A program made the translations under genes and the position numbers. From positions 1 to 40,157 of the forward strand of contig JALSGT010000154.1 of NCBI GenBank assembly GCA_026982555.1: DNA of 40,157 nt, written 5' to 3'. This stretch comes from Chromatiales bacterium. Lineage in GTDB: Bacteria > Pseudomonadota > Gammaproteobacteria > SZUA-152. The notes beneath the pieces are model-generated. The model saw nothing but the letters and a program-made list of their open reading frames with translations, did not search any database and had not been told where the DNA came from. Positions 1 to 8,693 of this stretch are shown here, in pieces. Within the stretch, counting starts at the first letter, position 1; each line of letters begins with the position of its first letter.

Positions 1-993
1 GCCGATCTCTCGCTGGAGGCCAATCTCGGCAAACCGCAGATCCAGATTCGCGTCAACCGCGAGCAACTGGCCCGCTACGGTATGAACGCTGATGAGGTGC
101 TCACCGTGGTGCGCACCGGCATCGGCAATGAACCGGTCTCGACCTTGATCGATGGCGTTAAACGTTTCGATATCACCGTGCGGCTCAACGATGCGGCCAA
201 AATGTCGGTGGATGCGATTCGTAATATTCCCCTGCGCAGTAGCGAGGGGGCCATCGTGCCGTTGCACAAGGTGGCGGATGTGTCGGTCACGGAGGGCTAC
301 TCTTTCATCCGCCGCGAACAGTTGCAGCGTTACGCCGTGATTCAGATGGACGTGCGTGGCCGCGATGTGGACAGCTTCGTCCAGGCAGCGGAAGCGGCCA
401 TCGAGGCGCAGGTGGTGATGCCGCCGGGCTACTGGATTGAGTGGGGCGGCGCGTTTGAAAATCAGCAGCGGGCAATGACGCGCCTGGCGATCATCGTGCC
501 GCTGACGATCTTCTTTATCTTCGTACTGCTCTACACCGCGTTCAACTCAATCAAGTACGCCACCCTGATTATCGCCAATGTTCCATTTGCTACCATCGGC
601 GGCATTGTCTCGCTCTATATCAGCGGCCAATATCTGTCGGTGCCCTCGGCGATTGGTTTTATCGCCGTGTTTGGCGTGGCGATGCTCAACGGCATCGTAT
701 TGATAAGCTTCCTCAACGAGCTGCGGGAGAAGGGGCTGTCTGTTTACGATGCCGTACGAAAAGGCGCAGAGATGCGGCTGCGCCCGGTGATGATGACCGC
801 CAGCGTTGCCATACTCGGCCTGGTGCCGATGCTGCTCTCCAGCGGTGTGGGTGCCGAAACCCAGCGGCCTCTGGCCGCTGTGGTGATCGGCGGGCTGATC
901 ACCTCCACCCTGTTGACCCTGGTACTGTTACCAGTGATCTATGAGTGGATGGAGACACGAAAATCAACCAAAGAGTCGGGAGAACAGTCATGA
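1..993 (+). CDS. RND heavy-metal efflux pump inner membrane protein (CusA/CzcA family), 5'-truncated
   Basis: Frame 1 is open from base 1 to TGA 991-993. The C-terminal RND motif and membrane segments are recognisable (GYWIEWGGAFENQQRAMTRL, FGVAMLNGIVLISFLNELRE, LRPVMMTASVAILGLVPML). Confidence 0.9.
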   Translation, partial: ADLSLEANLGKPQIQIRVNREQLARYGMNADEVLTVVRTGIGNEPVSTLIDGVKRFDITVRLNDAAKMSVDAIRNIPLRSSEGAIVPLHKVADVSVTEGYSFIRREQLQRYAVIQMDVRGRDVDSFVQAAEAAIEAQVVMPPGYWIEWGGAFENQQRAMTRLAIIVPLTIFFIFVLLYTAFNSIKYATLIIANVPFATIGGIVSLYISGQYLSVPSAIGFIAVFGVAMLNGIVLISFLNELREKGLSVYDAVRKGAEMRLRPVMMTASVAILGLVPMLLSSGVGAETQRPLAAVVIGGLITSTLLTLVLLPVIYEWMETRKSTKESGEQS

Positions 994-1310
994 AAGAGAT
1001 CAAAGCCTTTATCCACCGCAATCGCATCACCGATGTTATTCACGCCCTGAAGGAGGCCGGTTTTCGCCACCTCTCCATCGTCGATGTAAAGGGGACACTC
1101 AAGGCGTTGGACAATAAAGAACAGAACTACTCCGTTGAGCTGGGAAGCGCGGTCATTACCGAGATAAAACTGGAACTGGTGTGTGATGACGCACAGGTGG
1201 ATGAGGCGACCCAGCTGATTCAGCAACACGCCCGAACAGGCCAAACTGATGCCGGGTGGATTTATGTTATCGATATTGATCAAACGATTCGTATTAATGG
1301 ATCAAAGTGA
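990..1310 (+). CDS. PII-like (GlnB-family-related) regulatory protein, efflux-associated
   Basis: ATG at 990 overlaps the RND stop (ATGA). Protein MKEIKAFIHRNRITDVIHALKEAGF...ARTGQTDAGWIYVIDIDQTIRI matches the PII fold pattern (ARTG..DG.I.V); the T-loop is divergent. Confidence 0.8.
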   Translation: MKEIKAFIHRNRITDVIHALKEAGFRHLSIVDVKGTLKALDNKEQNYSVELGSAVITEIKLELVCDDAQVDEATQLIQQHARTGQTDAGWIYVIDIDQTIRINGSK

Positions 1311-1458
1311 TGAAGCGCTAACAAAAACAAGATTCCCGCCCTGGTGGGATCATCAGAAAAACTTGTGTAAATTTTGAATATAACACAATAGGGTTGACCC
1401 CTACCCAACAGCTACGATACCACTATTGATATTTTCACATAATGCCTAATAAATCTTA

Positions 1459-1670
1459 TTTAAAGGGCTCTGACCTAGGCTGTCGAAATTAGGCGTTTTT
1501 GGTCATTAAGCAGCAACCCGGTTTTTGGATAAAGCAATCCTTGGAAGTGGGACTTTAGTCCCGCAATACGGCGGGACTAAAGTCCCACTTCCAAGTTGTC
1601 AGAGTATCCATAAACTGAAGGAACAAAACGTTCGAAAATCAGTAGATTTCGACAACCTAGCTCTGACCCC
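1459..1670. repeat. Composite palindromic REP/MITE-like element
   Basis: Perfect 25-bp inverted repeat 1540-1564/1571-1595 with 6-nt loop, flanked by outer inverted repeats CTAGGCTGTCGAAAT (1475-1489) and ATTTCGACAACCTAG (1646-1660), 14/15 complementary. GCTCTGACC occurs at both edges. Confidence 0.75.
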
Positions 1671-1988
1671 TTATATGAACCCACTTTGTGGTTTCATTGC
1701 AATACTGCGCAAACCGACACCACTCCTATCACCAAAGAGATAGTTGCAAATCCGCTCCCCCTCCCCTTGGAGCCATTTGCACTCTGGCGGCTCTCTCATA
1801 CACTGAGGGTTATTGAATATTGAATGCATGCCGATAGTGCCATCACCGCCGACAATCATTCCCGGCGGTGGCGCAGTATCCGTCGGGAATATCAGGAAAC
1901 GCCGCATTGGCGCGGTAAAACAGGGCGTTAACAATGCAGACGTTGAAAAAAACAGTTTTATCCGAATGCTATCGAGGAGAACCGGGCC

Positions 1989-3302
1989 ATGGCCGCACAA
2001 ACACCGAAGAATCCTGAGAAACACAGTACGTACCTCCCCAAGACTAAAAAGTCGTCCAAGCCGCTTCATGATACACCGATGCTGGATCAGCTGGAGTCCG
2101 GCCCCTGGCCAAGCTTTGTGACCGGTCTGAAGCGTCTGGCCTATGAAGGCAAACATGCCAATATGATGGTCGATTTGCTGGGGCAGCTGGAGCATTCCTA
2201 CAAAACACGGCTGGGCTACTGGAAGGGGGGGACGGTGTCAATTTTCGGTTATGGCGGTGGTATCATTCCGCGTTTTACCGAATTGATGGACGACGATGGC
2301 AAGCCCATGTTTCCCGAGTCCAAAGAATTTCATACGGTGCGGGTACAGCCACCAGCGGGTAACCATTACAGTACGGATATGCTCCGTCAGCTGTCCAACT
2401 CCTGGAACAAGCACGGGTCCGGTCTCATCGCTTTCCATGGCCAGACCGGCAATATCATGTTCATCGGTACCACGACGGATAATACGCAGCACTTTTTCGA
2501 TGAGATCAACAGCTATGGCTGGGATCTCGGCGGTGCCGGGCCGTGTGTGCGCACGGGTATGTCTTGTGTGGGGGCGGCCCGTTGTGAGCAGTCTTGTGCG
2601 AATGAGCAGAAGATTCATCGTTTGCTGGTGAATAATTTTCTTGATGATATGCATCGCCCCGCCCTGCCGTATAAGTTTAAGTTTAAAGTGTCCGGTTGTC
2701 CTAATGATTGCATGAATTCCATTCAGCGTTCTGATCTTGCGGTGATTGGTACCTGGCGTGATGATATGAAGGTGGATCAGGCGGAAGTGCAAAAGTTTGT
2801 GGCGGATAAAGGCCGTAAGTATGTGGTCGATAGTGTAATCAATATGTGCCCTACCCGCGCGCTGTCATTGAATGATGATGATACGCTGGAGGTGGATAAC
2901 CGCAATTGTGTGCGTTGTATGCATTGCATCAATGTGATGACTCGCGCACTCAGCACGGGTGACGATAAAGGTGTCACTCTGTTGCTCGGCGGCAAACGCA
3001 CCCTGAAAATCGGCGATACCATGGGTACGGTGATTGTGCCGTTTATGAAACTGGATACAGAAGAAGATTACGAAAAACTGGTGGAGCTGGCCGAGGAAAT
3101 CATTGATTTCTGGGCGGAGAATGCGCTGGAGCATGAGCGTGTCGGTGAAACCATTGACCGCATCGGCCTGGTGAACTTCCTCGAAGGCATCGACCTCGAA
3201 GTGGACCCCAACATGATTTCCGACGCGCGTCAGAGCAGTTATGTGCGCATGGATACCTGGGATGAAGAGGCAAACAAGTGGAAAGATCGTCAGACAGGTT
3301 AA
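1989..3302 (+). CDS. dsrA: Dissimilatory sulfite reductase alpha subunit
   Basis: 437 aa with siroheme/4Fe-4S motif CVGAARC...CPNDC and ferredoxin-like CVRCMHC; followed by dsrB. Confidence 0.97.
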   Translation: MAAQTPKNPEKHSTYLPKTKKSSKPLHDTPMLDQLESGPWPSFVTGLKRLAYEGKHANMMVDLLGQLEHSYKTRLGYWKGGTVSIFGYGGGIIPRFTELMDDDGKPMFPESKEFHTVRVQPPAGNHYSTDMLRQLSNSWNKHGSGLIAFHGQTGNIMFIGTTTDNTQHFFDEINSYGWDLGGAGPCVRTGMSCVGAARCEQSCANEQKIHRLLVNNFLDDMHRPALPYKFKFKVSGCPNDCMNSIQRSDLAVIGTWRDDMKVDQAEVQKFVADKGRKYVVDSVINMCPTRALSLNDDDTLEVDNRNCVRCMHCINVMTRALSTGDDKGVTLLLGGKRTLKIGDTMGTVIVPFMKLDTEEDYEKLVELAEEIIDFWAENALEHERVGETIDRIGLVNFLEGIDLEVDPNMISDARQSSYVRMDTWDEEANKWKDRQTG

Positions 3303-3353
3303 TCTTCGGAAACGCCAGACAACGCATAAACGAATATTGATTGGAGATAAAAA

Positions 3354-4427
3354 ATGAGCGAACAACCACGCTTTCCCACTGAAAGTGGTGTGCCGGACGG
3401 ATTTCAGTATATGCACCCGGCTTATATCAAAAACTTTGGTAACTGGGCATATCATGATCGCCCGCGCCCCGGTGTATTGCATCATGTTGCCAAGAGCGGT
3501 GATGAAGTCTGGACGGTACGTGTCGGTACCCAGCGTCAGCTCGGCCCTTATGAAATCAATTTATTGTGTGACATTATCGATCAATATGCCGATGGCTATG
3601 TGCGTTTCACCATCCGCTCCAATATGGAAGTGTCGGTGACCGACGAAGCCAAAGTGCAACCGTTAATCGATGCTTTTGAAGACGCCGGTTATCCGGTGGG
3701 GGGTACCGGCAATTCACTGACCATGATTTCCCATACCCAGGGCTGGTTGCATTGCGACATTCCCGGTACGGATGCTTCTGGTGTGGTGAAGGCGTTGATG
3801 GATGAGCTGTACGATGAATTCCGCTCTGAAGACATGCCCAACCGTGTCCATATGACCACGTCCTGCTGTCAGATCAATTGTGGCGGCCAGGGTGACATTG
3901 CCATTAATGTGCAGCATACCAAGCCGCCGAAGATCAATCATGATCTGGTGGCCAATGTGTGTGAGCGTCCTTCGGTGGTGGCCCGCTGCCCGGTGGCGGC
4001 CATTCGTCCCGCTATTGTTAACGGCAAGCCTTCACTGGAAGTAGACGAGAAAAAATGTATCTGTTGCGGTGCCTGTTTCCCGCCCTGCCCGCCCATGCAA
4101 ATCAATGACCCGGAACATTCCAAACTGGCCATCTGGGTCGGAGGCAAACACTCCAACGCCCGCAGCAAACCCATGTTTCATAAACTGGTGGCTGCCGGTA
4201 TTCCCAATAATCCGCCACGCTGGCCGGAAGTCACGGAAGTCGTTAAAAACATTCTCCACACTTACAAGGCTGATGCCAAAAACTGGGAACGCATCGGTGA
4301 CTGGATCGAGCGTATCGGCTGGCCTCGTTTTTTCGAGTTAACTGAACTGCCGTTCACCAAGTTTCATATTGACAACTGGACCGGTGCGCGCAAGTCGCTG
4401 AATGCGTCCACGCATATTCGCTTCTAA
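3354..4427 (+). CDS. dsrB: Dissimilatory sulfite reductase beta subunit
   Basis: 357 aa, MTTSCCQINCGGQGDIAINVQHTKPPKI and ferredoxin motif CICCGACFPPCPP. Confidence 0.97.
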   Translation: MSEQPRFPTESGVPDGFQYMHPAYIKNFGNWAYHDRPRPGVLHHVAKSGDEVWTVRVGTQRQLGPYEINLLCDIIDQYADGYVRFTIRSNMEVSVTDEAKVQPLIDAFEDAGYPVGGTGNSLTMISHTQGWLHCDIPGTDASGVVKALMDELYDEFRSEDMPNRVHMTTSCCQINCGGQGDIAINVQHTKPPKINHDLVANVCERPSVVARCPVAAIRPAIVNGKPSLEVDEKKCICCGACFPPCPPMQINDPEHSKLAIWVGGKHSNARSKPMFHKLVAAGIPNNPPRWPEVTEVVKNILHTYKADAKNWERIGDWIERIGWPRFFELTELPFTKFHIDNWTGARKSLNASTHIRF

Positions 4428-4446
4428 ACCATCAGGAAAAAAGTCT

Positions 4447-4839
4447 ATGAAATTTTCCGTCATGATCAGCGAAGGCCCGTACACCCATCAGGCATCAGAC
4501 ACAGCCTATAACTTCACCAAAGCCGCACTGGAAGACGGGCATGAGTGTTTTCGTATCTTTTTTTATCATGACGGTGTCAACAACGGCACCCGCCTGGCCT
4601 CTCCCCCACAGGACGACCGCAATATCGTCAATCGCTGGTCTGCGCTGGCAAAAGAACACAAACTGGACCTTGTACTTTGTGTTGCTGCGGCACAACGTCG
4701 TGGCATTGCCGATGCCGATGAAGCCAAACGTAACGGCAAAAATGCTGACAACATTGCTCCCGGCTTTCGCATTTCCGGTTTGGGCCAGTTAATCGAGGCC
4801 GGCATCCAGAGTGACCGTCTGATCACCTTTGGCGATTAA
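4447..4839 (+). CDS. dsrE: Sulfurtransferase DsrE
   Basis: ATG at 4447; 130 aa; Cys at residue 78 in LVLCVAAAQRRGI, DsrE fold. Confidence 0.94.
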   Translation: MKFSVMISEGPYTHQASDTAYNFTKAALEDGHECFRIFFYHDGVNNGTRLASPPQDDRNIVNRWSALAKEHKLDLVLCVAAAQRRGIADADEAKRNGKNADNIAPGFRISGLGQLIEAGIQSDRLITFGD

Positions 4840-4881
4840 TTAAACGGGCCACTGGGCGGGTCAACAAGGGAAATTATTGTT

Positions 4882-5289
4882 ATGTCTGAAACCAAAAAAT
4901 TTTTATACGTTAACCGCAAGGCTCCCTATGGGACGATTTATGCGCTGGAAGCACTGGAGGTCGTGTTGATCGGGGCCGCCTTTGAGCAGGATGTTTCCCT
5001 CGCCTTTCTGGATGACGGTGTTTACCAGATCACCAAAGGACAAGACACCAAAGACCTGGGAATGAAAAACTTTTCACCCACTTACAAGGCGCTGGGTGAT
5101 TACGATGTCAACAAAATTTACGTTGAACAGGAATCACTGGACGCACGAGGCCTGACGCTGGATGACCTGTTACCCCTGACCTGGGAAGACGAAGACGACG
5201 ACTGGGCCGAAAAGGATTCCATCAAAGTGATTTCTGCCACTGAAATGGCAAAAATTATGGAACAATCCGACGTTGTATTCAGTTTTTAG
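4882..5289 (+). CDS. dsrF: DsrF, subunit of DsrEFH
   Basis: KKFLYVNRKAPYGTIYALEALEVVLIGAAFEQDVSLAFLDDGVYQ..., directly after dsrE. Confidence 0.94.
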   Translation: MSETKKFLYVNRKAPYGTIYALEALEVVLIGAAFEQDVSLAFLDDGVYQITKGQDTKDLGMKNFSPTYKALGDYDVNKIYVEQESLDARGLTLDDLLPLTWEDEDDDWAEKDSIKVISATEMAKIMEQSDVVFSF

Positions 5290-5302
5290 GAAAGGATCTG
5301 AT

Positions 5303-5611
5303 ATGTCACAACTACACACGGTTAACAAATCACCTCTTGAGCGAAATGCGCTGGAGTCAGCGATCACCCACGCAGTAAAAGGCAATGCCTTGCTGATGAT
5401 TGAAGACGGTGTTTACGGTGCCATGCAAGGCACGCACAAATCAGCCATGGTTTCTGATGCAATGAGCGACATAGCCTTTTATGTCATGGGGCCCGACCTC
5501 AAGGCGCGCGGAATTGATGAGGCACGCATTATTGATGGTATCAAAATTGTGGACTACAGCGGTTTTGTGGCACTGGTTGCAGAGTATGACGTAACACAGT
5601 CCTGGTTATAA
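5303..5611 (+). CDS. dsrH: DsrH, subunit of DsrEFH (no cysteine)
   Basis: ATG at 5303; 102 aa MSQLHTVNKSPLERNALESAITHA...QSWL, DsrH/TusB family. Confidence 0.93.
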   Translation: MSQLHTVNKSPLERNALESAITHAVKGNALLMIEDGVYGAMQGTHKSAMVSDAMSDIAFYVMGPDLKARGIDEARIIDGIKIVDYSGFVALVAEYDVTQSWL

Positions 5612-5670
5612 CTCCGCATTATTTTATTGACTATTTTATTTAACAACAGACGAACGGAAGGAGAATCAAT

Positions 5671-6003
5671 ATGGCCCTGGAAGTAGGTGGAAAAACAGTC
5701 GAAACGGATGAAGAGGGTTACCTGGAAAACCGTGACGAATGGAACATGGATATTGCCAATGCCATTGCCGTCGCCGAAAACCTGGAAATGTCCGACAGCC
5801 ACTGGGAAGTAGTGAACTTCCTGCGTGAATATTATGAGGAATACCAGATTGCACCGGCTGTGCGTGTGCTCACCAAAGCCATCGGCAAAAAACTGGGCAA
5901 GGACAAAGGCAACAGTAAATATCTGTATGAATTGTTTCCTTATGGCCCGGCCAAGCAGGCCTGCAAAATTGCCGGGCTGCCCAAACCCACAGGCTGCGTT
6001 TGA
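5671..6003 (+). CDS. dsrC: DsrC sulfur carrier protein
   Basis: 110 aa ending in the canonical two-Cys arm KQACKIAGLPKPTGCV. Confidence 0.97.
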   Translation: MALEVGGKTVETDEEGYLENRDEWNMDIANAIAVAENLEMSDSHWEVVNFLREYYEEYQIAPAVRVLTKAIGKKLGKDKGNSKYLYELFPYGPAKQACKIAGLPKPTGCV

Positions 6004-6031
6004 TTTTCCGGGGGCTGGCTATCAAGTTAGC

Positions 6032-6120
6032 GGCTCTTGTCCCCATGCTCCGCGTGGGGATGCATACAGTGCTGTCACTGTATGATGATACAGGCTCCCA
6101 CGCAGGAGAGCATGGGAACC
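6032..6120. repeat. Palindromic repeat between dsrC and dsrM (copy A)
   Basis: GGCTCTTGTCCCCATGCTC...GAGCATGGGAACC with an internal perfect 9-bp hairpin CATACAGTG-CTGT-CACTGTATG (6063-6084). Second copy in opposite orientation at 37728-37797. Confidence 0.75.
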
Positions 6121-6233
6121 AGGATATAAAACTTAACGGCTTAACTTAATGGCAGTAGACTGAGAGCCTGCGTAGCGGAACATTTGTTTTTTATTGGCAT
6201 CACTCATTCTTACCATTATCACCAGGTTAATCA

Positions 6234-6950
6234 ATGACGCTTTCAGTGGTTTACGCCATCCTTTTTTACGCTGCAACACTGCTGCTTGTTGTGGGCGTGG
6301 TGCGTAAAATAATTATTTATGCGCGCACGCCTGCGCCTTTAAAAATACCGGTGACTCCGGCTCCCACCACCAAGGCTGGTGTTGTCTGGCGCATGACCAA
6401 AGAAGTGACGGTCTTTCAAAGTTTGTTCAAAGCCAACAAATGGACCTGGCTGTTTGGCTGGATGTTTCATGTTGCACTGGCCTTCGTCCTCTTTCGCCAT
6501 TTACGATATTTCCAGGAGCCCGTGTGGGCCATTGTTGCTCTGATACAACCCATCGGCCAGTACGCCGGTTTTGCCATGTTAGCGGGTCTGACCGGTTTGT
6601 GGGCACGGCGTTTTCTGGTTGATCGCGTACGTTACATCACCAGCCTGTCCGACCATTTGATGTTGGCCCTGCTGGTGGCTATCGGCCTCAGCGGACTGGC
6701 TATCAAATATCTGGCACATACTGATATCGTGGCACTGAAAACATGGGTGCTGGGTCTGATGTATTTTGATCTGCAACCCTTACCTTCAGATATTTTTGTG
6801 CTGTTGCATCTGGGGCTGGTGATTATTCTGATGGTGATTTTTCCCATCAGCAAACTGTTGCATGTGCCGGGCCTGTTTTTTATGCCCACACGCAATCAGG
6901 TTGATAATCCGCGTGAAGTGCGTCACACAGCGGGCTGGACAGCAAAATAG
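6234..6950 (+). CDS. dsrM: DsrM, membrane cytochrome b-type subunit of DsrMKJOP
   Basis: 238 aa, multiple TM helices, NarI-like; position between dsrC and dsrK. Confidence 0.92.
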   Translation: MTLSVVYAILFYAATLLLVVGVVRKIIIYARTPAPLKIPVTPAPTTKAGVVWRMTKEVTVFQSLFKANKWTWLFGWMFHVALAFVLFRHLRYFQEPVWAIVALIQPIGQYAGFAMLAGLTGLWARRFLVDRVRYITSLSDHLMLALLVAIGLSGLAIKYLAHTDIVALKTWVLGLMYFDLQPLPSDIFVLLHLGLVIILMVIFPISKLLHVPGLFFMPTRNQVDNPREVRHTAGWTAK

Positions 6951-7002
6951 TTTTATTTTTGATTGATCGGGGTAAGGGTTCAATATCAACTTTTATGTAT
7001 TT

Positions 7003-7040
7003 CACCCCTCACCCCAACCTTCCCCTCTCAAGAGGAGAAG
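7003..7040. repeat. REP-like hairpin element between dsrM and dsrK
   Basis: CACCCCTCACCCCAACCTTCCCCTCTCAAGAGGAGAAG; hairpin CTTCCCCTCT-CA-AGAGGAGAAG (7019-7040), 9/10 paired. Confidence 0.6.
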
Positions 7041-7111
7041 CAGTAAAAGAACTTTTAATAACCTGGAATAGCTGTTGCCCGATTAAAGACGCTAAAAAAG
7101 AGAGCTGATAC

Positions 7112-8614
7112 GTGACCGCCAAATTCGATACGCCCGAGTTGTTTAAAAATATCGAGATCATCGATACACCAAAATATGAGGTGGATTCGATGGCGCACAG
7201 CAGCCCGTATCCGGCCAAGGCCCAGCACAATGAAAAACTCGGGTTTCCCGGTGAGCTGGTGGACAACTGGGAAGAAAAAGCCGTTACCCGCCTGGGTGAA
7301 CTGGTGGACGGCTCCCGTGCCCTGCGCACCTTCCTCGACAGTTGCGTAAAGTGTGGCGCCTGCACTGACAAGTGTCATTATTACCTCGGCACCAAAGACC
7401 CCAAAAACATGCCCGTGGCACGTCAGGATTTATTACGCAGCATCTACCGCCGGTATTACACTTTCGCAGGCAAATATTTCCCCAGGCTCGTCGGTGCCCG
7501 CGACATGGATAAAAGCGTACTGGATGAATGGTATAGCTACTTCCATCAATGCTCGCAATGCCGTCGCTGCTCCGTATTTTGTCCCTACGGTATCGACACC
7601 GCCGAAATCTCCATGGCCGCGCGTGACATCATGGACACCGTGGGCCACGGCCAGAAATACTGTAACGAAATTCTGGGTAAGTTGCAGACCATCGGCAACA
7701 ACCTGGGGCTGCCCGAAAAAGCGCTGATTAACACACTGGAAGACCTGGAAGAAGAAGTAGAAGAAGACACCGGTGTTGCGGTGAAATATCCGGTGGATGT
7801 GAAAGGTGCTGATGTATTGCTCGTTGTACCCTCTGCTGATTTTTTTGCCGAACCACACATTGATGGTCTGATTGGTTACGGCAAGGTTTTCCATCAGGCG
7901 GGAATCAGCTGGACGTTGTCCTCGTATGCCTCCGAGGCGGCGAATTTTTCCATGTTTATCGGCAGTGGCGATAACCTGAAAAAAGTGGCCCAGCGCATTC
8001 GGGATGCTGCCGAAGAACTGGGCGTTAAACGTATTATCGTCGGCGAATGTGGCCATGCCTGGCGTGTGGCCTACAGCTTCTGGAACACATTGGTGGGCCC
8101 GTTTGATTTTCTTGATCCCAACTATCCTGCACCGCAGCATATCGTCGAATTTACTTATGATCTGATTCAGCGCGGTGCCTTAAATCTTGACAAGGAAGCC
8201 AATGATCACCGGCGCATTACCTTTCATGACTCCTGCAATGTGGCGCGCGCCTCGCGCATGGGCAACATACCCGGCGGACAATTTATTTTACCCCGTGCAT
8301 TAATCACCGCCTCGGCCAATCACTTTTTTGATATGTCCCCTGAAACTATTCATGAAAATACATTTTGTTGTGGCGGTGGCGGCGGCTTGCTGACCGATGA
8401 CCTGATGGAAATTCGCATCAAAGGTGCCATGCCGCGTATGCAGGCATTGAAGCAGGTGGTGGATGAACACGATGTCAACGCCATGGTGGCCATTTGCGCC
8501 ATTTGCAAAGCTCAGTTCAGCAAAGCGTTGCCCGCGTATCAATTCCCCATGGACATGATTACCAGCTTGCATCAGGTGGTTGGCGATGCCATCCAGCTGG
8601 GGACCAAAGACTAA
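7112..8614 (+). CDS. dsrK: DsrK, HdrD-like iron-sulfur protein
   Basis: GTG start; two 4Fe-4S motifs (CVKCGACTDKCHYY, CSQCRRCSVFCP) and CCG domains (HENTFCCGGGGG). Confidence 0.95.
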   Translation: MTAKFDTPELFKNIEIIDTPKYEVDSMAHSSPYPAKAQHNEKLGFPGELVDNWEEKAVTRLGELVDGSRALRTFLDSCVKCGACTDKCHYYLGTKDPKNMPVARQDLLRSIYRRYYTFAGKYFPRLVGARDMDKSVLDEWYSYFHQCSQCRRCSVFCPYGIDTAEISMAARDIMDTVGHGQKYCNEILGKLQTIGNNLGLPEKALINTLEDLEEEVEEDTGVAVKYPVDVKGADVLLVVPSADFFAEPHIDGLIGYGKVFHQAGISWTLSSYASEAANFSMFIGSGDNLKKVAQRIRDAAEELGVKRIIVGECGHAWRVAYSFWNTLVGPFDFLDPNYPAPQHIVEFTYDLIQRGALNLDKEANDHRRITFHDSCNVARASRMGNIPGGQFILPRALITASANHFFDMSPETIHENTFCCGGGGGLLTDDLMEIRIKGAMPRMQALKQVVDEHDVNAMVAICAICKAQFSKALPAYQFPMDMITSLHQVVGDAIQLGTKD

Positions 8615-8693
8615 AAATGCAGAGTGGGCAGTGCCCACCCTGCACAAGATGGGCGGAGCGCATTCAACACAAGTGGATCAGGAGACTGACGCT

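Noticed and set aside
1334-1349. TCCCGCC/GGTGGGA possible terminator after the PII-like gene
   Set aside because: Only a 2-nt loop, one mismatch, and no T-tract.
1540-1595. Perfect 25-bp inverted repeat as an intrinsic terminator
   Set aside because: No T-tract follows on either strand and it is nested in a larger inverted repeat, so a repeat element fits better.
1525-1743. 72-aa ORF across the palindromic element
   Set aside because: Its sequence is produced by the inverted repeat itself; not a credible gene.
1813-2121. 102-aa ORF upstream of and overlapping dsrA
   Set aside because: Overlaps the dsrA start out of frame, covers a hairpin region, no recognisable family.
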